Of a DNA stretch of 46,788 nucleotides, positions 27,896 to 35,406 are shown one piece after another; positions within the stretch are counted from its first letter, which is position 1; each line of letters starts with the position of its first letter. The DNA is taken from positions 1-46,788 of the IMG/VR virus record IMGVR_UViG_3300045970_001344. One strand, written 5' to 3'. The position numbers and the translations under genes were made by a program. The stretch is from a virus. The notes under the pieces are model-generated. The model saw only the letters and a program-made list of their open reading frames with translations. It made no database searches and had not been told where the DNA came from.

Positions 27896-28288
27896 ATGAA
27901 ACCGCTTGAGTACTACACGACCGTTTCCGTCAAGCAACCAACTCGGGACGAGTTCACTGATGTCTTCGTCTACAGTCGGGGCGAGGTCGTCTTCAAGGGT
28001 CCCTTCATCGAGTACGGGCCACAGGCCAATGTCCGCTTCAAGGACATGCTCGTCGAGAAGGTCCTCAACGAGGAAGGCTTCAAGTCGCAGCGGATGGCCT
28101 ACAACGCCGAGGCTACCCGGCTGCGTGCCGAGTTCAAGAACGACCTCTTCCACGAGTACGGCGTCACGCAGAACCCGAAGGCCGAGCTTGCCTACTCCAT
28201 GGCGATGGAGCACTACGATGGCTACGGCACGAAGCTGCAGGACGCCGTCGACCATTTCGAGCAACTTGTTCCCCTCTTCAAGGACTGA
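27896..28288 (+). CDS. Hypothetical protein
   Basis: 130 aa from the ATG at 27896 with AAGGAG upstream, preferred to an in-frame ATG at 27872. N-terminal beta segment (YYTTVSVKQ, VFVYSRGEVVFKG) and a helical C-terminus. No known family. Confidence 0.65.
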   Translation: MKPLEYYTTVSVKQPTRDEFTDVFVYSRGEVVFKGPFIEYGPQANVRFKDMLVEKVLNEEGFKSQRMAYNAEATRLRAEFKNDLFHEYGVTQNPKAELAYSMAMEHYDGYGTKLQDAVDHFEQLVPLFKD

Positions 28289-28292
28289 CACC

Positions 28293-28562
28293 ATGGAATT
28301 CTACAACATCTACATCAATGTTCAACGGCCTGACATCTCCATTGCAGGACGCCTGCTCAAGGAACCGATAGCTGGCACGACGGAAGACATCCAGGAGGCC
28401 TTCAACGAGATGCAGGACCTGCTTGCCAAGGGCGCACTCAACCACTTTGTCCTCTACAACGCTGATGCCCGAAGCGCAACCGGCTGCAGCGAGATCATCG
28501 TTACCAAGGCCTTCTACTCCGCCGACAATGCTTGCGTTGTCATGCACATCGAGGAGGACTGA
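28293..28562 (+). CDS. Hypothetical protein
   Basis: 89 aa. Alternating beta and helix (YNIYINVQRPD, IQEAFNEMQDLL, CVVMHIEED) suggests a small ferredoxin-like fold. Four bp after the previous gene. Function unknown. Confidence 0.6.
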   Translation: MEFYNIYINVQRPDISIAGRLLKEPIAGTTEDIQEAFNEMQDLLAKGALNHFVLYNADARSATGCSEIIVTKAFYSADNACVVMHIEED

Positions 28563-28565
28563 GCA

Positions 28566-28608
28566 GGTTACAACTTCATTGACACATCTTTGGCAGATGT
28601 GATACAAT
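28566..28608 (+). promoter_or_regulatory. Early promoter, consensus -35, leaderless
   Basis: GTTACAACTT box, TTGACA (28579-28584), 18 bp, TACAAT (28603-28608); the ATG follows 6 bp later at 28615. Confidence 0.75.
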
Positions 28609-28614
28609 AACGTT

Positions 28615-29274
28615 ATGAACACCCCACACCGCTTCGACAAGCTGCTCATCTCGGCTCGGTATTGGCTGCTCGGTATGGCCGAGCATGACCCAGAATACTT
28701 CAAGGTCATCGAGGCCCTCGAGATGGGTCTCACCCACCACGACGGGCATCGCAACGGCGGTGACCCTGAGTTCATCCATCAGCTCGGCATCTTCCACTAC
28801 CTTCGGACACTGCACAAGCACATCAAGAACCCGAAGACGGTGTACAAGCTCGTGTTCCTGCACGACGCGCTCGAAGACCCGAACCAGAAGACGAAGGCCT
28901 TCATCACGCCAGCCGAGATCGAAGAAGCCTTCGGCACTGTCTTCCTCAGCAAGCTGAAGCTGATGTCGAAGGAGATCCTTGGTCAGCCAAACCCCGACTT
29001 CAGCCTTGACGCCGTCTTTGGCGACGAAGACACGAGCGTCGCCAAGGGCGGTGACCGGGTGGACAATGTGACGAGCATGATCGGTGTCTTCAAGCGTGCC
29101 AGGCTCGAGCGGTACGTCAAGGAGACGATGGAAGAGTTCCTCCCTCGTCTGAAGAAGGCACGTCGGAAGTTCGCCTCGCAAGAAGCCATCTATGAGAACA
29201 TCAAGATGGAGCTCGTTGGCACGATCACGCTGATCAGCCACATTCTGGAAGGATACGTCCCACATGAAGTCTGA
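28615..29274 (+). CDS. HD-domain hydrolase, RelA/SpoT (MESH1)-like
   Basis: 219 aa. The N-terminal half matches the (p)ppGpp hydrolase domain: HRNGGDPEFIHQ (compare +SGEPYI.HP), FLHDALED with H83-D84 and E87-D88, an FG-containing helix, then KGGDRVDNV (compare K.ADRLHN). No synthetase or TGS domain, so it would only degrade. Such an enzyme could keep the host out of the stringent response during infection. The start lies directly at a strong promoter. Other phosphohydrolase substrates are possible. Confidence 0.75.
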   Translation: MNTPHRFDKLLISARYWLLGMAEHDPEYFKVIEALEMGLTHHDGHRNGGDPEFIHQLGIFHYLRTLHKHIKNPKTVYKLVFLHDALEDPNQKTKAFITPAEIEEAFGTVFLSKLKLMSKEILGQPNPDFSLDAVFGDEDTSVAKGGDRVDNVTSMIGVFKRARLERYVKETMEEFLPRLKKARRKFASQEAIYENIKMELVGTITLISHILEGYVPHEV

Positions 29275-29581
29275 TCCCGCAACCTGGATGAAGCGACGCT
29301 TCTCCATTTCAGTCATCGCCAACGGCACACACTACTACACGACGGAAGAGCCGTTCATGGCATCGCCGGAGGAAGCCCAGGCGGCGATCGATCAACTTGT
29401 GGGCATCATCGATGAGAAGATCATGCTCGTACAGCGTGGCGGCAACAGCGGCAAGGTGCCCGCGTTGAGGCTGTCGGGGCGCTACAGGAACTCGACCCAT
29501 CGCTACGAGACGGTCATCATCTCGGCGCAGGTCCTTGCCAGCTCACCGGTCTCCATCATTCTCATCGAGGAGAAGGCATGA
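29264..29581 (+). CDS. Hypothetical protein
   Basis: 105 aa, starting inside the HD gene and ending in an ATGA overlap with DHFR. Alpha/beta; no recognised motif. Tight coupling to two nucleotide-metabolism genes suggests shared expression rather than a known function. Confidence 0.6.
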   Translation: MKSDPATWMKRRFSISVIANGTHYYTTEEPFMASPEEAQAAIDQLVGIIDEKIMLVQRGGNSGKVPALRLSGRYRNSTHRYETVIISAQVLASSPVSIILIEEKA

Positions 29582-30156
29582 TCAAGCTCATCGTTGCACT
29601 CGATACCGGGAACGCCATCGGTTGGTCCGATGGGATGCTTGCCTACCGTGACCTGAAGAAGGACATGGCTCGCTTCAAGGCCCTAACGACCAACTGCACG
29701 GTGGTCATGGGTCGAGCGACCTACCTCTCGTTGAAGCGGCCCAACGGTCTGCCAAATCGACGCAACATCGTCCTCACCCGTCGGCCCTACAGCGAGATCC
29801 GTGGGCAGATCTCCAGCGATGTAGAGATCATCTCGAGCCTCGACTGGATCGTGCAGCACAACGATGCGGCTAAGCGCACCGTGGCTGGAACCGACCGCGA
29901 GCCATCTGACATCTGGATCATCGGCGGCGCGAGCGTCTACGACGAGGCCCTCAACAAGAACATCGTCGATGAGATCCACATGACCCTCGTGCATGCCTCG
30001 TGCGAGGCAGACGTCATCCTGAAAACAGATCTCGCTGCATGGAAGCTCTTCGTGCTACGACAGCAGGCGCTTGGCATCTACTGGAACGTGACAGTGGGCG
30101 ACACCGAGTGGGATCAAGATATGCAGACGACCTACATCATCCTCACCAAGCAATGA
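29578..30156 (+). CDS. folA: Dihydrofolate reductase
   Basis: 192 aa. Reduces dihydrofolate to tetrahydrofolate with NADPH, feeding thymidylate or hydroxymethyl-dCMP synthesis; the thymidylate-synthase-fold gene at 45832 is the matching step. Motifs: ALDTGNAIGWSDGML (Met20-type loop), VVMGRATYLSL, NIVLTRR, and WIIGGASVYDEAL. Slightly longer than the usual 160-170 aa because of an insertion near residues 95-115. Overlaps both neighbours. Confidence 0.93.
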   Translation: MIKLIVALDTGNAIGWSDGMLAYRDLKKDMARFKALTTNCTVVMGRATYLSLKRPNGLPNRRNIVLTRRPYSEIRGQISSDVEIISSLDWIVQHNDAAKRTVAGTDREPSDIWIIGGASVYDEALNKNIVDEIHMTLVHASCEADVILKTDLAAWKLFVLRQQALGIYWNVTVGDTEWDQDMQTTYIILTKQ

Positions 30157-30323
30157 TCAACAACCACGTCGAGGTCTATCCGCTCCGTGCGTTGTGGATT
30201 GTTCCTATCGTCTTGTTGAGTGGTTTCATCAATGACGTCATACTGTCCACGGCCTTTGCCTTTGCCATGGGCTTCGTCACATCCAAATTGTTCCCAGTCG
30301 TAGTTCGCAAGGAGACCAAGTGA
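30153..30323 (+). CDS. Small membrane protein
   Basis: 56 aa from the ATG at 30153 (overlaps the DHFR stop). Two closely spaced hydrophobic stretches (ALWIVPIVLLSGFI, STAFAFAMGFVTSKLF). Sits directly before the bactofilin gene, to which it is coupled by GTGA, so it could anchor that protein; inference. Confidence 0.6.
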   Translation: MINNHVEVYPLRALWIVPIVLLSGFINDVILSTAFAFAMGFVTSKLFPVVVRKETK

Positions 30324-30691
30324 AGAACCCCTTCAAGTCGCAAGGCTTTGACAGCATTATCGGGCCCAGCACCACCATCGTGGGAGCAGTCGATGTCTAT
30401 GGCACCATGATGGTCGATGGCAAGATCGTCGGCACCGAGATCTCTGGCAAGGATGGCACCGTTTTCGTGAACGGCTCCGTTGATGTCGAGATCATCCGCC
30501 TGGCCAACCTAACCATCTGTGGTGTGGTCAGTGTCAAGGAGGTCTTCGTGACAGGAGTTCTGGCTGTGAAGAAGGGTGCAGCCCTCGAAGCTACCAACAT
30601 CCACTACACCACGCTCGTTATTGAGCCCGGGGCGGCGATTACGGGTAATCTGCAGCGACTGGATCAATCTACAGCTGCTTCTGCCGCGTAA
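30320..30691 (+). CDS. Bactofilin
   Basis: 123 aa from a GTG with GGAG upstream. Bactofilin (DUF583) beta-helix: SIIGPSTTIVGAVDVYGTMMVDGKI, then repeated V.V.G.V.V..I strands and the end VIEPGAAITGNLQ. Bactofilins polymerise without nucleotide into filaments that act in cell shape and protein localisation. The flanks are short, as in minimal bactofilins. In a phage it might organise infection structures or disturb host shape; a host-derived acquisition is likely. Confidence 0.88.
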   Translation: MKNPFKSQGFDSIIGPSTTIVGAVDVYGTMMVDGKIVGTEISGKDGTVFVNGSVDVEIIRLANLTICGVVSVKEVFVTGVLAVKKGAALEATNIHYTTLVIEPGAAITGNLQRLDQSTAASAA

Positions 30692-30730
30692 CGTCTCGAC
30701 CTACCAACGCTGGTAACCTACCCGCCAGCG

Positions 30731-30742
30731 ACATAAAATAGT
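30731..30742 (+). promoter_or_regulatory. Possible promoter upstream of prkA
   Basis: ACATAAAATAG in the 78-bp gap before the ATG at 30770, like the TAAAAT box of the structured-RNA promoter; no clear -35. Confidence 0.35.
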
Positions 30743-30769
30743 ATTAGCACACCCACACTGGAGCACTGA

Positions 30770-32725
30770 ATGTCTCTCTCATCCCTGGCCTCTTCCTTCT
30801 CGACAAAATTCGCAAAGCCCCGCGTCATGTCGCTCCTCGAGTATCTCGAGGCCTGCAAATCAAACCCAATGATGTATGCCAATGCTGCCGAGCGGATGGT
30901 AGCAGCCATCGGTAAACCTGAGGTGGTCGATACGAGTGGCGATGCTCGCCTGTCACGCATCCACTCCAACAAGAAGATCCGCGTCTACTCGGCCTTCAAT
31001 GACTTCTTCGGTGCTGAAGAAGCCGTCGAGCGGATTGCCGCCTACTTCCGCAACAGTGCGGCAGGCCTCGAAGAAAGCAAGCAGATCCTGTACCTCAAGG
31101 GCCCAGTCGGCGGCGGCAAGTCCTCACTGGCCGAGCGCGTCAAGGCGCTGATGCAGAAGCTGCCCATCTACGTGCTGTATGACCCGAGCGAGAAGGACCC
31201 TGAGCGCCAGATGTCGCCGGTCCTGGACAGCCCTCTCGGCCTGTTCAACGTGCTCGAGCATGCCGCCACTCTCGAAGCCGATTTTGGCGTCCCGCGCCGC
31301 TATCTGAACACCGTGATGTCAGGCTGGGCACAGGAGAAGCTGAAGGAATTCGAGGGTGATGTCACCAAGTTCAGCGTTATCGAGGTGTACCCGAACAAGG
31401 ACACCCAACTGGGCATCATGAAGGTTGAGCCGGGCGACGAGAACAACCAGGACGTCTCCGTTCTGATCGGCAAGGTCGATCTGCGCAAGCTCGAGAAGTA
31501 CTCGCAGAACCACCCGTACGCCTACAGCTACAGCGGCGGCCTGAACCGCACCAACCAGGGCCTAATGGACTTCGCTGAGATGTTCAAGGCAAACATCAAG
31601 ACCCTGAACCCGCTGCTGATGGCCACGCAGGAACACAACTACCAAGGCACTGAAGCCATCCCCGCGATGCCTTACACCGGCGTCATCCTTGCCCACAGCA
31701 ACGAGGCCGAGTGGTTCAACTTCCGCAACAACAAGACCAACGAGGCCTTCCTCGACCGCGTGTTCATCGTCGACGTGCCGTACTGCCTGCGCACCGATGA
31801 AGAAGTCCGCATCTACGAGAAGATGCTGGCAGGCTCCAGCCTGGCCAAGGCGCCTTGCGCTCCTGGAACGCTGAAGATGCTGGCTCAGTGGTCGATCCTG
31901 ACCCGCCTGAAGGCACACGAGAACTCGACGCCTTGGGCCAAGCTTCGCGTCTACAACGGCGACAACGTGAAGGACACCATCCCGAACGCCAAGCCGCACG
32001 ACGAGTACAAGGACGCCGCCGGCAACGACGAGGGCATGGCCGGCATGTCGACCCGCTTCGCCTTCAAGGTGCTGTCGGCCACGTTCGACCTTCGCCCTGA
32101 AGAGCAGCAAGCCAACCCGATCGATCTGATGTACGTGATCGAAGGCGCAGTCCGCAAGGAAAACCTGCCGCCTGAGACCACCGAGAAGTACCTCGACTAC
32201 ATCAAGTCCAACCTGCAGCCGCGCTACTTCGAGTTTCTTGAGAAGGAACTGCGCACGGCCTACCTCGAGAGCTACCGCTCGTTCGGCCAGAACATGTTCG
32301 AGCGTTACGTCCTCTTCGCTGAAGCCTGGCTGGCGGACGAGCAGTGCCGTGACCCTGAGACCCACGTCCTCCTGGATCGTGACAACCTCAACAAGAAGCT
32401 GGAGGAGATCGAGAAGGCCGCCGGCATCGCCAATGCCAAGGACTTCCGCAATGAGATCGTCCACTACGTGCTGCGCTACAAGGCCAAGCACGAAGGCGTC
32501 TCGCCGGCCTGGGACCAGTACGAGAAGATCAAGACCGTGATCGAGAAGCGCATGTTCTCGGCCACCGAGCAGATCATGCCGGTTATCGCCTTCGGTCCGA
32601 AGCAGGACAAGGACACGCAAGAGAAGCACGACGGCTTTGTCGAGCGCATGGTGGAGAAGGGCTACACCGAGCAGCAGGTCAAGATCCTGGTGTCTTGGTT
32701 TACCAACAACCGCAAGTCGAGCTGA
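30770..32725 (+). CDS. prkA: PrkA/YeaG-type AAA+ serine protein kinase
   Basis: 651 aa, nearly the length of E. coli YeaG (644). N-terminal AAA+ module: Walker A GPVGGGKS (about 110-117), the family-typical MSPVLDSPLGLF, and GGLNRTNQGLMDFAEMFK. C-terminal PrkA region: LNPLLMATQEHNY, FLDRVFIVDVPYCLR, STRFAFKVLSATFD. PrkA homologues act in starvation and sporulation responses together with YeaH and SpoVR (YcgB). All three are present here in the same order. High G+C and clean codon use suggest a long-resident gene. Confidence 0.95.
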   Translation: MSLSSLASSFSTKFAKPRVMSLLEYLEACKSNPMMYANAAERMVAAIGKPEVVDTSGDARLSRIHSNKKIRVYSAFNDFFGAEEAVERIAAYFRNSAAGLEESKQILYLKGPVGGGKSSLAERVKALMQKLPIYVLYDPSEKDPERQMSPVLDSPLGLFNVLEHAATLEADFGVPRRYLNTVMSGWAQEKLKEFEGDVTKFSVIEVYPNKDTQLGIMKVEPGDENNQDVSVLIGKVDLRKLEKYSQNHPYAYSYSGGLNRTNQGLMDFAEMFKANIKTLNPLLMATQEHNYQGTEAIPAMPYTGVILAHSNEAEWFNFRNNKTNEAFLDRVFIVDVPYCLRTDEEVRIYEKMLAGSSLAKAPCAPGTLKMLAQWSILTRLKAHENSTPWAKLRVYNGDNVKDTIPNAKPHDEYKDAAGNDEGMAGMSTRFAFKVLSATFDLRPEEQQANPIDLMYVIEGAVRKENLPPETTEKYLDYIKSNLQPRYFEFLEKELRTAYLESYRSFGQNMFERYVLFAEAWLADEQCRDPETHVLLDRDNLNKKLEEIEKAAGIANAKDFRNEIVHYVLRYKAKHEGVSPAWDQYEKIKTVIEKRMFSATEQIMPVIAFGPKQDKDTQEKHDGFVERMVEKGYTEQQVKILVSWFTNNRKSS

Positions 32726-32727
32726 TC

Positions 32728-32892
32728 ATGATGGCGGCCTTTCTGGCCATCCTGGCCTTCGCGCTGGTCCTCGTTGCTGTAGTGGTGCAGGTTAGCCACT
32801 CCAGCGGTGGGGCTAAGTATGTGACGACGGGGATCTGCATCATCTCAGCACTGGCATTCCTGCTCTACTCGGCCAAGGTCTACACGCCGTGA
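32728..32892 (+). CDS. Small membrane protein, two helices
   Basis: 54 aa from the ATG at 32728, 2 bp after prkA. Hydrophobic helices MAAFLAILAFALVLVAVVV and ITTGICIISALAF-like, short polar turn (HSSGGAKY). Its stop overlaps the GTG of the next gene. Possibly a membrane partner of the PrkA complex; inference. Confidence 0.6.
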   Translation: MMAAFLAILAFALVLVAVVVQVSHSSGGAKYVTTGICIISALAFLLYSAKVYTP

Positions 32893-33443
32893 AGCTTAGA
32901 GATCTCATGCTTTGTAATAGCCACAATGATGGGACAAGATCTCTCTTTGAGAGCATTCTTGTTCCTGAAGTTGAGGCAGCTTTCAAAGATTGGAATAAAT
33001 CTGCCACTGATGCAAAGTGTGTGTTGATAGGAGGCATTGCGCTGTCATTCTATGTCAAACCCCGGATGACTACCGATGCGGATCAGCTCTTCATGTCAGC
33101 GGCAGACATTCCTGCTACAGTGGATGGTTTCAAGCGAACAAGACCGGGTGCATTTATGCACAAGCATACCCATGTAGAGATTGAGGTACTCACGCCATCA
33201 GCCATCAACATGTCCGTCGAGCTCGCCCACGCTATTTTTGATCGCGCGCAGATACATGATGGAATTCGCGTGGCAGAACCGAGTGGTATTGTAGCTGCCA
33301 AACTCGGCCGCTTCAAGCTGCGCGATCAAGCAGATATAGAAGAACTATTGGCGCATTTCAAGATTGATCTTGATCCATATCCACTATCTGCGGCTGAGCT
33401 TGCACGTTACGATCAGCTTCGCACACAACTGAGCAATACATGA
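32889..33443 (+). CDS. Nucleotidyltransferase-like protein between prkA and yeaH
   Basis: 184 aa from a GTG. A GGIALSFYVKPRMTTDAD segment (about 48-65) fits the pol-beta-type GG...T.D.D motif of MNT/AbiEii-like nucleotidyltransferases; the third acidic residue may be in VEIEVL. N-terminus MKLRDLML resembles the capsid-targeting-like peptides, and the first 20 bp nearly match those of the gene at 34807. More AT-rich than its neighbours, so probably a later insertion. Could modify tRNA or protein (AMPylation); not certain. Confidence 0.65.
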   Translation: MKLRDLMLCNSHNDGTRSLFESILVPEVEAAFKDWNKSATDAKCVLIGGIALSFYVKPRMTTDADQLFMSAADIPATVDGFKRTRPGAFMHKHTHVEIEVLTPSAINMSVELAHAIFDRAQIHDGIRVAEPSGIVAAKLGRFKLRDQADIEELLAHFKIDLDPYPLSAAELARYDQLRTQLSNT

Positions 33444-34810
33444 CTGCCAAGCCACCAATCTCCTCGACCTTCATCTTCGTCGATCGACGCAAGACCGGTC
33501 GAGGCAAGTCGCTCAACAACCGTCAGAAGTTGTTGGAGCGCATCAAGGAAAGCATTCGCACTGCCAAGCCCAAGGATATCGATGCGGGTGGTGGCTTGGG
33601 TGCTCAGTCAGCTTCTTCAAAGAACCTGATCAACCCCGTCAAGATCGCGCGCAGCGCACTGCACGAGCCGACCTTTCACTACGACAGCCGTACTGGTGAG
33701 CGTGAGGTCATCCTCATCGGCAACGACCACTGGGAGCGGGGCGACAAGTTTCCAACAAGCAGTGGTGGCAAGGACGGCGAAGGTCGTGGCAAGGGTGAGG
33801 GCAACGGCCCAGGTGAAGATGGTGAAGACGACTTCATCATCAACATCTCACGCACTGAGTTCTTCGACGTCTTCTTTGAGGACTGTGAACTGCCTGACAT
33901 GAAGGAGACCTCCGAGAAGGAGCTTCCTGAGGCAATCTGGAAGCCAGCCGGTTTCCAGAAGGAAGGCAACGCTGCGCAGCTGTCGGTGATCCGCTCATAT
34001 CGCAACTCCATTGGCCGCCGACGCGCGCTCACCGCCGATGCGCGTGCTGAGCTGGAGGAGATGGAGAAGATACGCGATGAGGCGCAGAAGCGACTTGACC
34101 ACAATCCTCTGGATGCTTCTGCCAATGCTCGCTGGAAAGTGGCAATTGCCCGTATCGAGGAGCTGAAAAAGCAGATCGCTGCTACGCCGTTCTTCGAGAA
34201 GCTGGATCTTCGCTACCGCAAATCGGAGCGGGTTCAGGTGAAGTCAGCCGATGCCGTGTTGGTCATGGTGATGGACATCTCTGGCTCGATGGACGAGGAC
34301 AAGAAGCGCGCAGCCCGCAAGTTCTTCTCGCTACAGTATGCCTTCATCAAGCGCAAGTATCCCAACACAGATCTGGTCTTCATCGCGCACACCGACACCG
34401 CCGAGGAGATGAGTGAGGAAGACTTCTTCACCACTCAGAAGTCTGGCGGCACCATCGTCTCACCATCGCTTGAGCTGGCCAATAGTATCATCAGCACACG
34501 CTATGATCCTGACCAGACCAACATCTATCTCTCCTACGCTGGCGACGGCGACAACTGGGAAAGTGACAATGCCAAGGTGATGGAAGAGCTCGAGGGCAAG
34601 GGCCTTCTATCGAAGCTGCGGCACGCCGTGTATGTTCAGGTCGGACAGAGCTACACATCAGGTCTCTACGGCAGCGGAAACAGTCTCTGGAATGTCATGC
34701 AGTCGGTGGCGAAGACCAATCCGAAGATGCATGTTATCAAGGTCGTCGATGACAGCGAGGTATTTTCCTCCTTCAAGACAATCTACGGCAACAAGAAGGT
34801 CAAGAAGTGA
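33440..34810 (+). CDS. yeaH: YeaH/DUF444 von Willebrand A protein
   Basis: 456 aa, slightly longer than E. coli YeaH (427). SSTFIFVDRRKTGRGKSLNNRQ at the N-terminus is typical (IDRR...G+...NR..+). A Gly/Asp/Glu-rich region at about 105-140 precedes a C-terminal VWA domain with MIDAS DISGSMDE (about 278), a T in the loop, and DGDNW. Acts with PrkA in E. coli stress adaptation by an unresolved mechanism. ATGA overlap upstream, GTGA downstream. Confidence 0.93.
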   Translation: MTAKPPISSTFIFVDRRKTGRGKSLNNRQKLLERIKESIRTAKPKDIDAGGGLGAQSASSKNLINPVKIARSALHEPTFHYDSRTGEREVILIGNDHWERGDKFPTSSGGKDGEGRGKGEGNGPGEDGEDDFIINISRTEFFDVFFEDCELPDMKETSEKELPEAIWKPAGFQKEGNAAQLSVIRSYRNSIGRRRALTADARAELEEMEKIRDEAQKRLDHNPLDASANARWKVAIARIEELKKQIAATPFFEKLDLRYRKSERVQVKSADAVLVMVMDISGSMDEDKKRAARKFFSLQYAFIKRKYPNTDLVFIAHTDTAEEMSEEDFFTTQKSGGTIVSPSLELANSIISTRYDPDQTNIYLSYAGDGDNWESDNAKVMEELEGKGLLSKLRHAVYVQVGQSYTSGLYGSGNSLWNVMQSVAKTNPKMHVIKVVDDSEVFSSFKTIYGNKKVKK

Positions 34811-35406
34811 AGCTTAAAGATCTTCATGAGATGGCAGTGCTCTATAGCCCTGGATTTCATGTGACTTCTGAGCAATGGAAAGAACACTGCGCTGAACAAG
34901 CACAGGCCGTTCTTCTCAAAAAGCTGCATGACAATATAGAACTTCGCATGCAAGATGGGAAACATCGCGCGGTGTCGTATTGGGTAGATGGCGTTATGGT
35001 ATCTCTTGCTATTATCCATGATAGGGTGATCGACGGCAAGGAATATCAGGATCTTCTGTTTATTGCATCTGATCCGGATAAAAGGCAAAAAGGTTACGCT
35101 ACCGCGCTACTCTGGGAAATCTTCTGGGCTTTTGATAAACCGTTGTTGATAGGTGGAGCAATATCACCAGAGGGTCAGAAGTTGGTGTTCTCATTCATGA
35201 AGGCACTTGCATCCAGAGAAACAGATGAGCCGAAAATGATTGATGTTTACACCGGTGAGGTGCGTTCATTTGACCAGAAGAAGTATCTTAGAAGGCCTGA
35301 ACTTTCACTTGTTCTAGAATGTTTTGCTTTAGAGGCCTGTAAAATGCCAACAGCAAAACATCCATACTGGCTGCATCAACCGAATTTATTTGAAGGTCAA
35401 CCATGA
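34807..35406 (+). CDS. GNAT-like acetyltransferase between yeaH and spoVR
   Basis: 199 aa from a GTG. ASDPDKRQKGYATALLWEI (about 87-105) fits GNAT motif A, (R/Q)xxGx(G/A), which holds acetyl-CoA; the preceding strand (YQDLLFI) fits too. N-terminus MKLKDLHEM is targeting-like. AT-rich compared with its neighbours, like the gene at 32889, with which it shares the start sequence gtgaagctta.agatct. Substrate unknown; it might modify the system's proteins or a host target. Confidence 0.65.
   Translation: MKLKDLHEMAVLYSPGFHVTSEQWKEHCAEQAQAVLLKKLHDNIELRMQDGKHRAVSYWVDGVMVSLAIIHDRVIDGKEYQDLLFIASDPDKRQKGYATALLWEIFWAFDKPLLIGGAISPEGQKLVFSFMKALASRETDEPKMIDVYTGEVRSFDQKKYLRRPELSLVLECFALEACKMPTAKHPYWLHQPNLFEGQP

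Noticed and set aside
32889-33443. AbiEii-type toxin of a toxin-antitoxin pair
   Set aside because: No antitoxin gene (AbiEi-like) sits next to it; the neighbours are PrkA and YeaH.
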